DNA of 30,896 nt, taken from RGIG4576 sp964606575 (GTDB lineage Bacteria > Bacteroidota > Bacteroidia > Bacteroidales > Muribaculaceae). This document shows positions 15,950 to 24,552 of the stretch, in pieces. The translations under genes were made by a program, and so were the position numbers. Every line of letters starts with the position of its first letter. The stretch's first letter is position 1. Below the pieces are notes generated by a model that did no database searches, was not told the DNA's origin, and saw only the letters and a list, made by a program, of their open reading frames with translations. The stretch is from positions 1-30,896 of the forward strand of contig CAZSHA010000021.1 in NCBI GenBank assembly GCA_964606575.1, given 5' to 3'.

Positions 15950-17326
15950 ATGTCAGGAGTAAAAAACATAGCATACACATTAATTGTAGCATTATTATTT
16001 TGCCATATATCATGCATTAGTGAAAGTAATAGTGCTATGAATAGGTATGGTTTGCCAGATACATTAAAAGTGGGTACTTTGTACAGTCCCACTTCTTTTT
16101 TCTTGTTTCGTGGCGATACGCTAGGATATGAATATGAGCGTATAACGAATTTTGCAAGAAATAAGAAAATCAATACAGAATTTATAATAGCTGACAATAT
16201 GTTACAAATGATAGAGTTATTAGACTCTGGTAAAATTGATATTATTGCCTATGAAGTACCTATTATTAATGAATACAAAAAACGTGTAATCAATTGCGGT
16301 GTAGAAAATATCACATATCAAGTATTAGTGCAACCTAAATCAAAGTCATTAATCAAGGATGTTACACAATTAGTCAATAAAGATATTTTCGTAGAAAAAG
16401 GCTCTAAATATGAATCTAGGCTTAAACACTTGGATAATGAAATTGGAGGAGGAATAAAAATTCATAGCATCAGACACGACTCTATCATAACAGAAGACCT
16501 AATTCAAATGGTAGCAGATAAAAAGATTCCGCTTACAATTGTAGATAGCGATATTGCAAAATTAAATAAGACTTACTACAAAAACATCGACATCAGTTTG
16601 CCTATAAGTTTTTCCCAGCGAGCATCATGGGCTGTAAACAAAAACAACAAAGCTCTTGCTGATAGCATTAACGCTTGGTCGCAAACGCTTGAAAGTCAAA
16701 TTGAATATAAGGAAGTTCTTAAACGATATTTTGAACTCAGTAAGAATGAATTAACCTTGAACTATCCCGTAATAAATAAATTAAATGGAAAAATATCGGT
16801 TTACGATAATTTATTTAAGAAATATGCAAAATCAATAAATTGGGATTGGAAATGGTTGGCGGCTCAGGCTTGGAGCGAATCTCGCTTTGACACTACCGCA
16901 GTATCTTGGGCTGGAGCTAGAGGTCTTATGCAACTAATGCCACGAACAGCAAAGGCATACGGCGTTTCAACCGACGACATTCAGAATCCGGAACAAAACA
17001 TCAAGGCTGCCGTTGCATACATAGAAGAACTTAACAAGATTCTTGCTCGCAAAGTTCCTAATGAGAACGAGCGTATGAAGTTTATTCTTGGCGCATATAA
17101 TTCTGGTATTGGTCACGTACTTGATGCTATCGCACTTGCACAAAAGTATGGTAAGAATCCTCAAAAGTGGAATGGTAACGTAAGCGTAGCACTGCAATGG
17201 AAATCAAATCCCGAATATTTTAATGATGAAGTGTGCAGAGCTGGCTATTTTAGAGGGATTGAAACCGTAGCATACGTAAATAAAGTAGAGAAATTTTATA
17301 ATTACTTTAAACAACATACTAAATAA
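15950..17326 (+). CDS. MltF-like membrane-bound lytic murein transglycosylase
   Basis: This 458-residue protein combines two domains. An N-terminal solute-binding-like domain (about 36-265) starts DTLKVGTLYSPTSFFLF and has GKIDIIAYEVPI. A C-terminal SLT domain (about 285-445) contains AQAWSESRFDTTAVSWAGAR and GLMQLMPRTAKAYG. Glu310 in SESRF is the likely catalytic acid that cleaves the glycan strand to 1,6-anhydro-MurNAc ends. AYNSGIGHV is a further SLT motif. The N-terminus looks like a lipoprotein signal with the lipidated Cys at residue 22 (HISC), though His at -3 is unusual. The domain order is that of MltF. It would act on the periplasmic face of a membrane. Confidence 0.87.
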   Translation: MSGVKNIAYTLIVALLFCHISCISESNSAMNRYGLPDTLKVGTLYSPTSFFLFRGDTLGYEYERITNFARNKKINTEFIIADNMLQMIELLDSGKIDIIAYEVPIINEYKKRVINCGVENITYQVLVQPKSKSLIKDVTQLVNKDIFVEKGSKYESRLKHLDNEIGGGIKIHSIRHDSIITEDLIQMVADKKIPLTIVDSDIAKLNKTYYKNIDISLPISFSQRASWAVNKNNKALADSINAWSQTLESQIEYKEVLKRYFELSKNELTLNYPVINKLNGKISVYDNLFKKYAKSINWDWKWLAAQAWSESRFDTTAVSWAGARGLMQLMPRTAKAYGVSTDDIQNPEQNIKAAVAYIEELNKILARKVPNENERMKFILGAYNSGIGHVLDAIALAQKYGKNPQKWNGNVSVALQWKSNPEYFNDEVCRAGYFRGIETVAYVNKVEKFYNYFKQHTK

Positions 17327-17350
17327 CAAACATTTTAAAACCGTTGTGAT

Positions 17351-17899
17351 ATGAAAAAGAAATATTTATCAGTAGGTCTAGTGTTAATGCTAGCATCGTC
17401 AATGATGTTCACATCATGTATAGGTAGTTTTTCTCTATCTAACAAAGTCCTATCATGGAACAAGCAAGTTGGCAGTAAATTTGTGAATGAATTGGTATTC
17501 TTTGCTTTATGGATTGTTCCTGTTTATGAATTATCATTATTTGCCGATATTGTAGTAATAAACAGTATAGAGTTCTGGTCTGGTTCTAACCCCGTTGCAG
17601 CAAATACTCAAGTGATTGACGGTAAAGATGCAAGATATCTTGTAGAGCGTTCAAAGAACGGATATTACATTAAAAATCTTAATGATAACTCCGAGTTCCG
17701 TTTCAATTTCAACGAGGTAGAAAACTCTTGGGCATTTGAGAGAAATGGTGAATCGCATAAATTGCTACAATTCGTTGATGATACTCATGTTAAAATGGTT
17801 ACCCCAAACAATGATTTCAAAACTATCGAATTGTCACAAGAAGGAGTTCTTGCATATCAAGAATTAGTAAATGTTGGCAATATGGCTTACACGAAATAA
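17351..17899 (+). CDS. DUF3332 lipoprotein
   Basis: This 182-residue protein has a lipoprotein signal peptide (MKKKYLSVGLVLMLASSMMF, then TSC with Cys23 as lipid site). The family pattern of DUF3332 follows: GSFSLSNKVLSWNKQVGSKF, a hydrophobic VFFALWIVPVYELSLFADIV segment, and VINSIEFWSGSNP. Members are small envelope proteins of unknown function. The second half (FRFNFNEVENSWAFERNGE onward) is a likely beta-rich domain. It is the last gene of the cdsA run, 24 nt after the transglycosylase, and ends at a bidirectional terminator. Confidence 0.85.
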   Translation: MKKKYLSVGLVLMLASSMMFTSCIGSFSLSNKVLSWNKQVGSKFVNELVFFALWIVPVYELSLFADIVVINSIEFWSGSNPVAANTQVIDGKDARYLVERSKNGYYIKNLNDNSEFRFNFNEVENSWAFERNGESHKLLQFVDDTHVKMVTPNNDFKTIELSQEGVLAYQELVNVGNMAYTK

Positions 17900-17917
17900 T
17901 CATATATTCAAAACAAT

Positions 17918-17959
17918 AAAAAATGCGATAGTTTTTTTCTCAATCCTATCGCATTTTTT
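17918..17959. terminator. Bidirectional terminator between the DUF3332 and TPR genes
   Basis: AAAAAATGCGATAG (17918-17931) pairs perfectly over 14 positions with CTATCGCATTTTTT (17946-17959). A-run and T-run ends allow it to act for both converging units. Confidence 0.93.
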
Positions 17960-17978
17960 ATATGACAGAACTAATTCA

Positions 17979-19223
17979 TTAGTTCTTTTCAATAGCTTCC
18001 AACTTAGCTTCGTCACCTAATTGATAATAGATATTACGCAAAGCGTTTTTAGCATCAACGTTCTCCTTATCAAGTTCGTAAGCCTTTTCCAAATAAGGTA
18101 GAGCTTGTTCATATAGTGGGTTAACAAGTTTAGATAAAGCAACACCGGTCAAATCAACTTTTTCATCTCTCAATTTAACAGCTTTATTGAAATAGTAACG
18201 ACCTAGGTCGAATTGAGCTTTTGAACTTGTTGGATCCAATTCTACTGCCTTTTGGAAATATGGAAATGCTTCTTCGATTGAAGATTGGTTTTCCAATAGA
18301 ATACCTTTCAAGTTGCAGAATTCTGAATTTTGAGGATTGTCAGCAATTGCTTGGTCTAGAATCTTATTAGCTTCAGCATAATTTTGCTCATTCAAGTAAG
18401 AATTAATAAGTATTCTTACATATTGGCTATCTTCTTTTCCATACAATGGCATAGCTTCTTTAGCAATAGCAGCTATTGTCTTATCATCTTTGATTTGAAC
18501 CGCACAACTTATAGCATAATCATAAACATCCTTTTTGTTATAGCCATTCTCACGAGCTTGCTCAAACGCCACAATTGCATCTTTGGGATTATTATCAAGC
18601 CATAACGCAAGAGCTTGGTAGTAACGAATCATACCTATGATTGTATCTTCCACCACTGGTGCTTGTTTTCCCAAGAATTTAGCTTTTGGCATTGAAGCAG
18701 AAATATCCCATGCTTTTGCTGCATTTTTATAATCTTTTGCATCATATAAATCACTCCCCGCCTGGCTATAATCATTATAGTGACCAACTAGCACATTCAA
18801 AATCTCTTTTGAGTATTTTGTCTTAATCTTTAACTCTCCAGTTTTCTTATCCTTTTTAGGTTCACCAGTTTTCTTATCAATTTCAGGAACACTATCAAGA
18901 GGAAGAGCCTTAACAAAATAATCATAGCCATCAATCAATGCAATACCCATGACTTTAGGATCCACGCTTTGTGGGTTAATACTTCTCTTGCCTAACATGT
19001 CGTCGTACATGCTAAATTCCAGTTTACCTGCCACATACCATGTTTCTGCCAAATTCTTGGAGGTTTCATCTGTTAAGGCTGGTTTTAATTTTGTACGTGC
19101 AGCTTTATAATCCGGAGAAGCAACCTTTATATCTTTCTCCACCGACTTAACAAGTTTCTCTTGTGCATTAGCACCCATTAGGCTCAATGATGCGCATGCC
19201 AAAACTAAAAATAATTTTTTCAT
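17979..19223 (-). CDS. Secreted tetratricopeptide-repeat protein downstream of gyrA
   Basis: This 414-residue protein has a signal peptide (MKKLFLVLACASLSLMGANA, cleaved before QEK) and TPR-like repeats over most of its length. The best repeats are NSEFCNLKGILLENQSSIEE with AFPYFQKAVELDPTSSKAQF (residues ~300-340), and a later YEQALPYLEKAYELDKENVD. An eight-residue unit is repeated in a linker near residues 115-132 (DKKTGEPK, DKKTGELK). The function is not known; exported TPR proteins usually serve as scaffolds in the periplasm. It starts 17 nt after gyrA on the same strand and has no separate promoter that I can see. That gyrA-TPR order is one I associate with Bacteroidales. Confidence 0.85.
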   Translation of the reverse strand: MKKLFLVLACASLSLMGANAQEKLVKSVEKDIKVASPDYKAARTKLKPALTDETSKNLAETWYVAGKLEFSMYDDMLGKRSINPQSVDPKVMGIALIDGYDYFVKALPLDSVPEIDKKTGEPKKDKKTGELKIKTKYSKEILNVLVGHYNDYSQAGSDLYDAKDYKNAAKAWDISASMPKAKFLGKQAPVVEDTIIGMIRYYQALALWLDNNPKDAIVAFEQARENGYNKKDVYDYAISCAVQIKDDKTIAAIAKEAMPLYGKEDSQYVRILINSYLNEQNYAEANKILDQAIADNPQNSEFCNLKGILLENQSSIEEAFPYFQKAVELDPTSSKAQFDLGRYYFNKAVKLRDEKVDLTGVALSKLVNPLYEQALPYLEKAYELDKENVDAKNALRNIYYQLGDEAKLEAIEKN

Positions 19224-19227
19224 GTTG

Positions 19228-19245
19228 ATTAATTTATAAATTAAT
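19228..19245. repeat. Perfect 18-bp AT palindrome at the gyrA-TPR junction
   Basis: ATTAATTTATAAATTAAT equals its own reverse complement. It covers the gyrA stop codon and most of the 17-nt gap before the TPR gene. It could be a binding site or a weak mRNA hairpin, or chance in an all-AT stretch. Confidence 0.5.
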
Positions 19246-21811
19246 TGTTAATATTTTCGTTGTTTTCAATATTCTCATTTACCGAAGAATCTATAGAAGT
19301 AGAATTGTTGTTGTTGTTGTTGTCATTGTTTTCCTCTTTTACAACATTCTCAACCTCTTGTTTTACATCCTCTTCAGTGTCCACTTTACATACCGATGCA
19401 ATTTCGTCACTACGTTTCTCGAGATTAATCAATTTAACACCTTGAGTAGCACGTCCCATGACTCTTATGTCGGCAACTTTCAAACGTAATGTGATACCTG
19501 ACTTATTGATAATTACCAAGTCATTCTTATCATTTACGCTCTTTATATCAACCAATTTTCCAGTCTTTTCAGTGACATTGATTGTCTTTACACCCTTACC
19601 ACCTCGGTTGGTAATGCGATAATCATCTAACATAGAACGTTTTCCGAAACCTTGTTCCGAAACCACCATAACCGTATTTTCAGTATCTTTAGTCATACAT
19701 ATCATTCCAACAACCTCATCATCGTCAGAATCAAGAGTCATACCCTTAACACCTGTAGACATACGTCCCATCTCACGCACTTTGCTCTCATGGAAACGAA
19801 TAGCATTACCATTTTTATTTGCTAGAAGAATGTCGCTATCACCATCGGTCATCCGAACTTGTATAACCTTGTCGTCTTCACGTATAATAATAGCGTTAAC
19901 GCCATTTACTCTCGGACGTGAGTATGCTTCAAGTTTGGTCTTCTTTATGATACCCTTCTTAGTACAGAAAATCAAGTTATGAGTTGAATTATACTCAGGA
20001 TCAGTAAGATTCTTAACCCTAATAAACGCGTTTATCTTATCATCCACATCAATATTTAGCATATTTTGAATTGCCCTACCTTTTGAATTCTTGCTTCCTT
20101 CAGGTATTTCATATACTTTCAACCAGAAGCAACGTCCCTTTTGGGTAAAGAACAACATATAGTTATGCATTGATGCAGGATATATATATTCAATGAAATC
20201 TTCCTCACGAGTATCACTACCCTTAGCACCAACGCCACCACGGTTTTGAGTTCGGAACTCGGTTAGCGGAGTACGTTTGATATATCCAAGATGTGAAATT
20301 GTTATTATCATTTCGTCATCAGCATAGAAATCTTCCGCATTGAACTCTTCAGATGCGTAAACTATTTCGGTCTTTCTTTCATCACCGAACTTTTCACGAA
20401 CTTCTATAAGTTCTTCCTCTATAACCTTACGACACACTTCATCGTTGGTCAATATATCATTCAAGTGTTGGATTAATTTCTGCAATTCAGCAAACTCATC
20501 ACGCAACTTACTTTGTTCAAGGTTGGTCAAGTTACGTAAGCGCATTTCAACGATAGCACGGGTCTGCACATCATCAAGATTAAATCTTTCACTCAACCTA
20601 GTACGTGCCTCATCAGTTGTTTTGCTACTTTTTATAATATGTATTACTTCATCTATGTTATCAGAAGCGATTATTAAACCTTCTACGATATGAGCTCTAT
20701 CTTGCGCTTTCTTCAACTCAAACTTAGTTCTTCTGATAACCACCTCATGACGATGATCCAAGAAATGTTGCAACAATTCTTTCAAATTCAGCGTATATGG
20801 ACGACCATTAACCAATGCCACATTATTTACACTGAACGAAGATTGAAGCTGAGTCATCTTGAACAACTTGTTAAGAACGACATTAGCATTAGCATCTTTC
20901 TTTATATCAATCACGATACGCATACCTTTACGGTCGCTCTCGTCATTAATGTTTGATATTCCATCAAGACGTTTTTCTTCAACAAGCCTAGCAATATCCT
21001 CAATTAGGACTCTCTTGTTTACATTATAAGGTATCTCATTTACTATGATTTTCTCTCTATCGCCTTCAGTTTCAATTTCTGTCTTAGCACGTACAACTAT
21101 ACGACCTCTACCAGTGGTGAAAGCCTCCTTAACACCGTTGTAGCCATATATAATACCACCTGTTGGAAAATCAGGAGCCTTAATATACTGCATCAAGTCA
21201 GACACCTCCATCTCTGGATTCTTCAACAGAGCAAGACAACCGTTTATAGATTCAGTAAGATTATGCGGTGGCATATTTGTCGCCATACCAACGGCGATAC
21301 CTGACGCACCATTTACCAACAAATTCGGAAATCTAGTTGGCAATACGGTTGGTTCTTGTAGCGTGTTATCAAAGTTTGACGTAAAATCTACTGTATCTTC
21401 ATCTATATCACGCATCATCTCCTCACCCATCTTAGCCAAACGAGCTTCGGTATAACGCATAGCCGCAGGGCTATCGCCATCTATTGAGCCGAAGTTACCT
21501 TGCCCATCTACCAACGGATAACGCAACGCCCAATCTTGAGCCATACGTACCATTGCAAAATACACCGATGAATCACCATGAGGATGGTACTTACCCAATA
21601 CCTCACCGACTATACGTGCAGATTTCTTAGTTGGAGCTGTTGATACGTTTCCTAACTTTTCCATTCCAAACAACACCCTACGATGCACTGGCTTAAATCC
21701 GTCACGTACATCAGGTAGCGCGCGAGACACAATCACCGACATTGAATAGTCGATGTATGCCGATTTCATTTCATTTTCAATGTTGATCTTTCTAATGCGA
21801 TCTTCTGACAT
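19241..21811 (-). CDS. gyrA: DNA gyrase subunit A
   Basis: GyrA forms the DNA-cleaving part of the A2B2 gyrase. The protein has 856 residues. The catalytic tyrosine is Tyr120 in AAMRYTEARL (E. coli Tyr122). The quinolone region reads YHPHGDSSVYFAMVRMAQ, so the position of E. coli Ser83 is still Ser (Ser81), while that of Asp87 is Phe (Phe85). I believe this Phe is usual in Bacteroides. The C-terminal pinwheel repeats follow from about residue 500. The GyrA box position reads QNRGGVG instead of QRRGGKG, and a related NRGGKG recurs in a later blade. The last 45 residues are acidic and Asn-rich, including six consecutive Asn coded by six identical triplets (19305-19322). The start has the conserved IRKINIENEMKSAYIDYSMS segment. 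Confidence 0.97.
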   Translation of the reverse strand: MSEDRIRKINIENEMKSAYIDYSMSVIVSRALPDVRDGFKPVHRRVLFGMEKLGNVSTAPTKKSARIVGEVLGKYHPHGDSSVYFAMVRMAQDWALRYPLVDGQGNFGSIDGDSPAAMRYTEARLAKMGEEMMRDIDEDTVDFTSNFDNTLQEPTVLPTRFPNLLVNGASGIAVGMATNMPPHNLTESINGCLALLKNPEMEVSDLMQYIKAPDFPTGGIIYGYNGVKEAFTTGRGRIVVRAKTEIETEGDREKIIVNEIPYNVNKRVLIEDIARLVEEKRLDGISNINDESDRKGMRIVIDIKKDANANVVLNKLFKMTQLQSSFSVNNVALVNGRPYTLNLKELLQHFLDHRHEVVIRRTKFELKKAQDRAHIVEGLIIASDNIDEVIHIIKSSKTTDEARTRLSERFNLDDVQTRAIVEMRLRNLTNLEQSKLRDEFAELQKLIQHLNDILTNDEVCRKVIEEELIEVREKFGDERKTEIVYASEEFNAEDFYADDEMIITISHLGYIKRTPLTEFRTQNRGGVGAKGSDTREEDFIEYIYPASMHNYMLFFTQKGRCFWLKVYEIPEGSKNSKGRAIQNMLNIDVDDKINAFIRVKNLTDPEYNSTHNLIFCTKKGIIKKTKLEAYSRPRVNGVNAIIIREDDKVIQVRMTDGDSDILLANKNGNAIRFHESKVREMGRMSTGVKGMTLDSDDDEVVGMICMTKDTENTVMVVSEQGFGKRSMLDDYRITNRGGKGVKTINVTEKTGKLVDIKSVNDKNDLVIINKSGITLRLKVADIRVMGRATQGVKLINLEKRSDEIASVCKVDTEEDVKQEVENVVKEENNDNNNNNNSTSIDSSVNENIENNENINN

Positions 21812-21908
21812 ATTTCTTTAAAATTATTTCTTATTTTCTTTTATCATTGCCTTTGCTCTCTCAATGACTTAATAGCAATGACGCTATTGACACAACTTTT
21901 AAAACATA

Positions 21909-21916
21909 CAAAGATA
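21909..21916 (-). promoter_or_regulatory. -7 box of gyrA
   Basis: The minus strand reads TATCTTTG, an exact TAnnTTTG match. It gives gyrA a leader of about 90 nt, which contains the 6-bp hairpin at 21871-21888. No clear -33 TTTG is present. Confidence 0.55.
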
Positions 21917-22044
21917 GTCATTTTTTCTGACATTCTATTGCTTTTTAAATGTGAATAATATAAAGATTTTAAGAGTTTGGCATAATTATTGTAATATTAA
22001 ATTTTATTATGATTTGCAGATGGTAAATATCCTTGCGACATTCA

Positions 22045-22052
22045 TATTTTTG
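22045..22052 (+). promoter_or_regulatory. -7 box of the clpC-like gene
   Basis: TATTTTTG is an exact TAnnTTTG match, leaving a leader of about 58 nt before the ATG at 22116. The nearest TTTG (22013-22016) is 28 nt upstream, too far for a standard -33 element. Confidence 0.5.
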
Positions 22053-22115
22053 CAATCCAATTTAAACTTTTGAGATGAAATTGGTTTATAAACATAGAAA
22101 ACAACAATAATATAT

Positions 22116-24281
22116 ATGAAACTAGATTTTGATAAAAAATTTGACACATATTATAGCCAGTACAATTGGCAACACATAAAAATGGGTGCAAATTTTCCTG
22201 ACGAAGAGGATGATGAGGATGAATATGCACCAAATGAGCCCAAAGGCAACACAGGTTCTATAAATCAACCTACAAGCAAAGGTTCAGCGAGTAAGACTGT
22301 AGCTAAAAACAGCAACGGCACCCCCGTTCTTGACAAGTATGGCAAGGACATGACAAAAGATGCCGAAAACGGAAAGCTTGACCCAGTAATTGGCAGAGAG
22401 CGTGAAATAGAACGACTAGCACAAATACTAAGCCGACGAAAAAAGAACAACCCTGTTCTTATCGGAGAGCCTGGCGTTGGAAAGTCCGCCATTGTCGAAG
22501 GGTTGGCACTTGCTATAACCCAACGTAAAGTATCAAGAGTTTTGTTTGACAAACGTGTGGTTTCACTTGATATGGCAGCTCTTGTGGCTGGCACAAAATA
22601 CCGAGGTCAGTTTGAAGAACGCATCAAAGCCGTTATCGACGAATTAGCAAACAATCACGATGTTATTCTTTTCATCGATGAAATACACACAATTGTTGGA
22701 GCTGGTAGCGCCGCTGGATCTATGGATGCTGCCAACCTACTGAAACCCGCATTAGCTCGAGGTGAAATTCAGTGTATTGGAGCCACCACTCTTGACGAGT
22801 ATCGTAAAAACATTGAAAAAGACGGTGCTTTAGAAAGACGTTTCCAAAAGGTGATGGTGGAAGCAACAACAGCCGAAGAAACACTTGCCATCCTTAATAA
22901 TATAAAAGGTAAATACGAGGAGCATCATGGTGTTATCTATACACCAGAAGCTATAGAGAACTGCGTGAAACTAACAGAACGTTACGTTAGCGACCGCAAT
23001 TTCCCTGATAAGGCTATAGATGCTCTTGACGAAGCTGGTTCTCGTGTGCATATTTCAAATATTGTTGTACCTAAGGAAATAGATGACTTGGAAAAGCAAA
23101 TCGCAGAAGCGCAACGCAACAAAGTGAAAGCGGCACAATCTCAAAATTTCGAAATTGCGGCAAATTTCCGTGACATGCAAGAACAACTAACAGCTAAACT
23201 AAGCGAAGCTAAACAGGAATGGGAAAATGAATTAGCAAAGAAACGTGAGATTGTCGATGTTGACAAAGTTGCTGAGGTTGTCGCCATGATGACTGGAGTA
23301 CCAGTTCAAAGAATAGCACAAGCCGAAAGCGAACGTTTGCTTCAAATGGGTGATGAACTAAAAGACACAATAATTGGTCAAAACGAGGCAATCGAAAAAA
23401 TTGCTAAGTGCATTCGCCGCAACCGTGTGGGGTTAAAAGACCCGAACCGCCCTATCGGAAGTTTCATGTTCTTAGGACCTACTGGAGTTGGTAAAACCTA
23501 CTTAGCTAAAAAACTAGCTCAATTCCTTTTCGGCAGCGAAGATGCGCTCATCCGCATTGACATGAGTGAATATATGGAAAAATTCACCGTTTCACGACTT
23601 GTAGGAGCACCTCCGGGTTATGTGGGTTACGAAGAGGGCGGTCAGCTTACAGAAAAAGTTCGCAGACACCCCTACTCTGTCGTTCTGCTAGATGAACTTG
23701 AAAAAGCACACTCTGATGTGTTCAACATGCTGCTTCAAGTGATGGACGAAGGACGCTTAACCGACAGCCTAGGACGTAAAGTCGACTTCAAGAATACAAT
23801 CATAATCATGACATCCAACATAGGGTCACGAGAATTGAAAGATTTTGGAGGCGGTGTAGGTTTCAACACGTCAACGATTACTAAAGAACGTTCGCACAGT
23901 GTTATCACAAAAGCATTAAACCAGCGTTTCTCCCCAGAATTCCTGAATCGAATTGATGATATAATAATGTTTGACTCGCTTGATAAGGATGCTATATTTA
24001 AGATTATCGATCTTGAATTACGCTCATTCTACAACCGAGTTGAGGGAATTGGATATAAGTTGGAAATAACAAATGATGCAAAGACATTCCTTGCAGAGAA
24101 AGGATATGACAAGCAATATGGGGCAAGACCTCTTAAGCGTGCCATACAGACTCACATAGAAGATGCGTTAGCTGAAATATTGTTGCGTGGAGAAGCACAC
24201 GAAGGCGATACGATACTAGTTGACACAACGCCCGAAAACGATCGCATCACCACCTCCGCAATCAAACAACCACATAATTAG
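22116..24281 (+). CDS. clpC: ClpC-type AAA+ unfoldase lacking the N-terminal Clp domain
   Basis: This 721-residue protein is a ClpP-associated unfoldase. The first AAA+ module has GEPGVGKS (117-124) and VILFIDEIHTIVGAG. A UVR-like coiled middle region (KQIAEAQRNK, then NFEIAANFRDMQEQL) marks the ClpC group. The second AAA+ module has FLGPTGVGKTYLAKKL and VVLLDELEKAH. The loop ELKDFGGGVGFN holds a VGF tripeptide, as in ClpC proteins that dock on ClpP. What is missing is the roughly 140-residue N-terminal Clp_N repeat domain that normally binds adaptors and substrates. Here only about 25 residues (MKLDFDKKFDTYYSQYNWQH) precede the acidic linker (DEEDDEDE) seen in Bacteroides ClpC. No remnant is encoded upstream. 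The gene is monocistronic. Confidence 0.93.
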   Translation: MKLDFDKKFDTYYSQYNWQHIKMGANFPDEEDDEDEYAPNEPKGNTGSINQPTSKGSASKTVAKNSNGTPVLDKYGKDMTKDAENGKLDPVIGREREIERLAQILSRRKKNNPVLIGEPGVGKSAIVEGLALAITQRKVSRVLFDKRVVSLDMAALVAGTKYRGQFEERIKAVIDELANNHDVILFIDEIHTIVGAGSAAGSMDAANLLKPALARGEIQCIGATTLDEYRKNIEKDGALERRFQKVMVEATTAEETLAILNNIKGKYEEHHGVIYTPEAIENCVKLTERYVSDRNFPDKAIDALDEAGSRVHISNIVVPKEIDDLEKQIAEAQRNKVKAAQSQNFEIAANFRDMQEQLTAKLSEAKQEWENELAKKREIVDVDKVAEVVAMMTGVPVQRIAQAESERLLQMGDELKDTIIGQNEAIEKIAKCIRRNRVGLKDPNRPIGSFMFLGPTGVGKTYLAKKLAQFLFGSEDALIRIDMSEYMEKFTVSRLVGAPPGYVGYEEGGQLTEKVRRHPYSVVLLDELEKAHSDVFNMLLQVMDEGRLTDSLGRKVDFKNTIIIMTSNIGSRELKDFGGGVGFNTSTITKERSHSVITKALNQRFSPEFLNRIDDIIMFDSLDKDAIFKIIDLELRSFYNRVEGIGYKLEITNDAKTFLAEKGYDKQYGARPLKRAIQTHIEDALAEILLRGEAHEGDTILVDTTPENDRITTSAIKQPHN

Positions 24282-24324
24282 CCACGTTTTACACTGCATT
24301 ACAATAATGCTGTATAAACAAAGG

Positions 24325-24369
24325 AAACAGCTATTTTGATTCTATTCTCAAAATAGTTGTTTATTTTTT
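24325..24369 (+). terminator. Rho-independent terminator of clpC
   Basis: AAACAGCTATTTTGA (24325-24339) pairs with TCAAAATAGTTGTTT (24348-24362) over 15 positions with one mispair or wobble, followed by TTATTTTTT. Confidence 0.88.
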
Positions 24370-24430
24370 AGTAACAAACTTATCGAATAAGATTTTGCAA
24401 TTATTGTTTTTTCGATATTATCATATTTCT

Positions 24431-24438
24431 TAATTTTG
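24431..24438 (+). promoter_or_regulatory. -7 box of the murI gene cluster
   Basis: TAATTTTG is an exact TAnnTTTG match. The leader to the ATG at 24553 would be about 108 nt. It contains a TAAAAC/GTTTTA hairpin with a CGAA loop (24476-24491) and a 19-codon reading frame (24513-24572) that runs into the next gene. Confidence 0.55.
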
Positions 24439-24552
24439 CAATCATAAAAAAGGGAAATTATCCACAGGAAAATATTAAAACCGAAGTTTTATAAAAAAAC
24501 AACTGGATAGCTATGGAAACAAGCAGTACCCAATCGAATAAACAATTTAAAC

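Larger units (their letters stand above)
21812..22115. other. Divergent intergenic region between gyrA and clpC
   Basis: This 304-nt gap codes for nothing I can see, and in particular for no missing ClpC N-domain. It holds the gyrA leader with a perfect hairpin (AATAGC at 21871-21876, GCTATT at 21883-21888) and a -7 box for each gene. The gyrA leader also has a repeated CAATGAC. The centre is very AT-rich. Confidence 0.7.

Noticed and set aside
21978..21993. Possible sigma-54 promoter (TGGCAT-N5-TTGTA) facing clpC
   Set aside because: The invariant GC of the -12 element is GT here, the region is very AT-rich, and an exact TAnnTTTG box lies closer to the gene.
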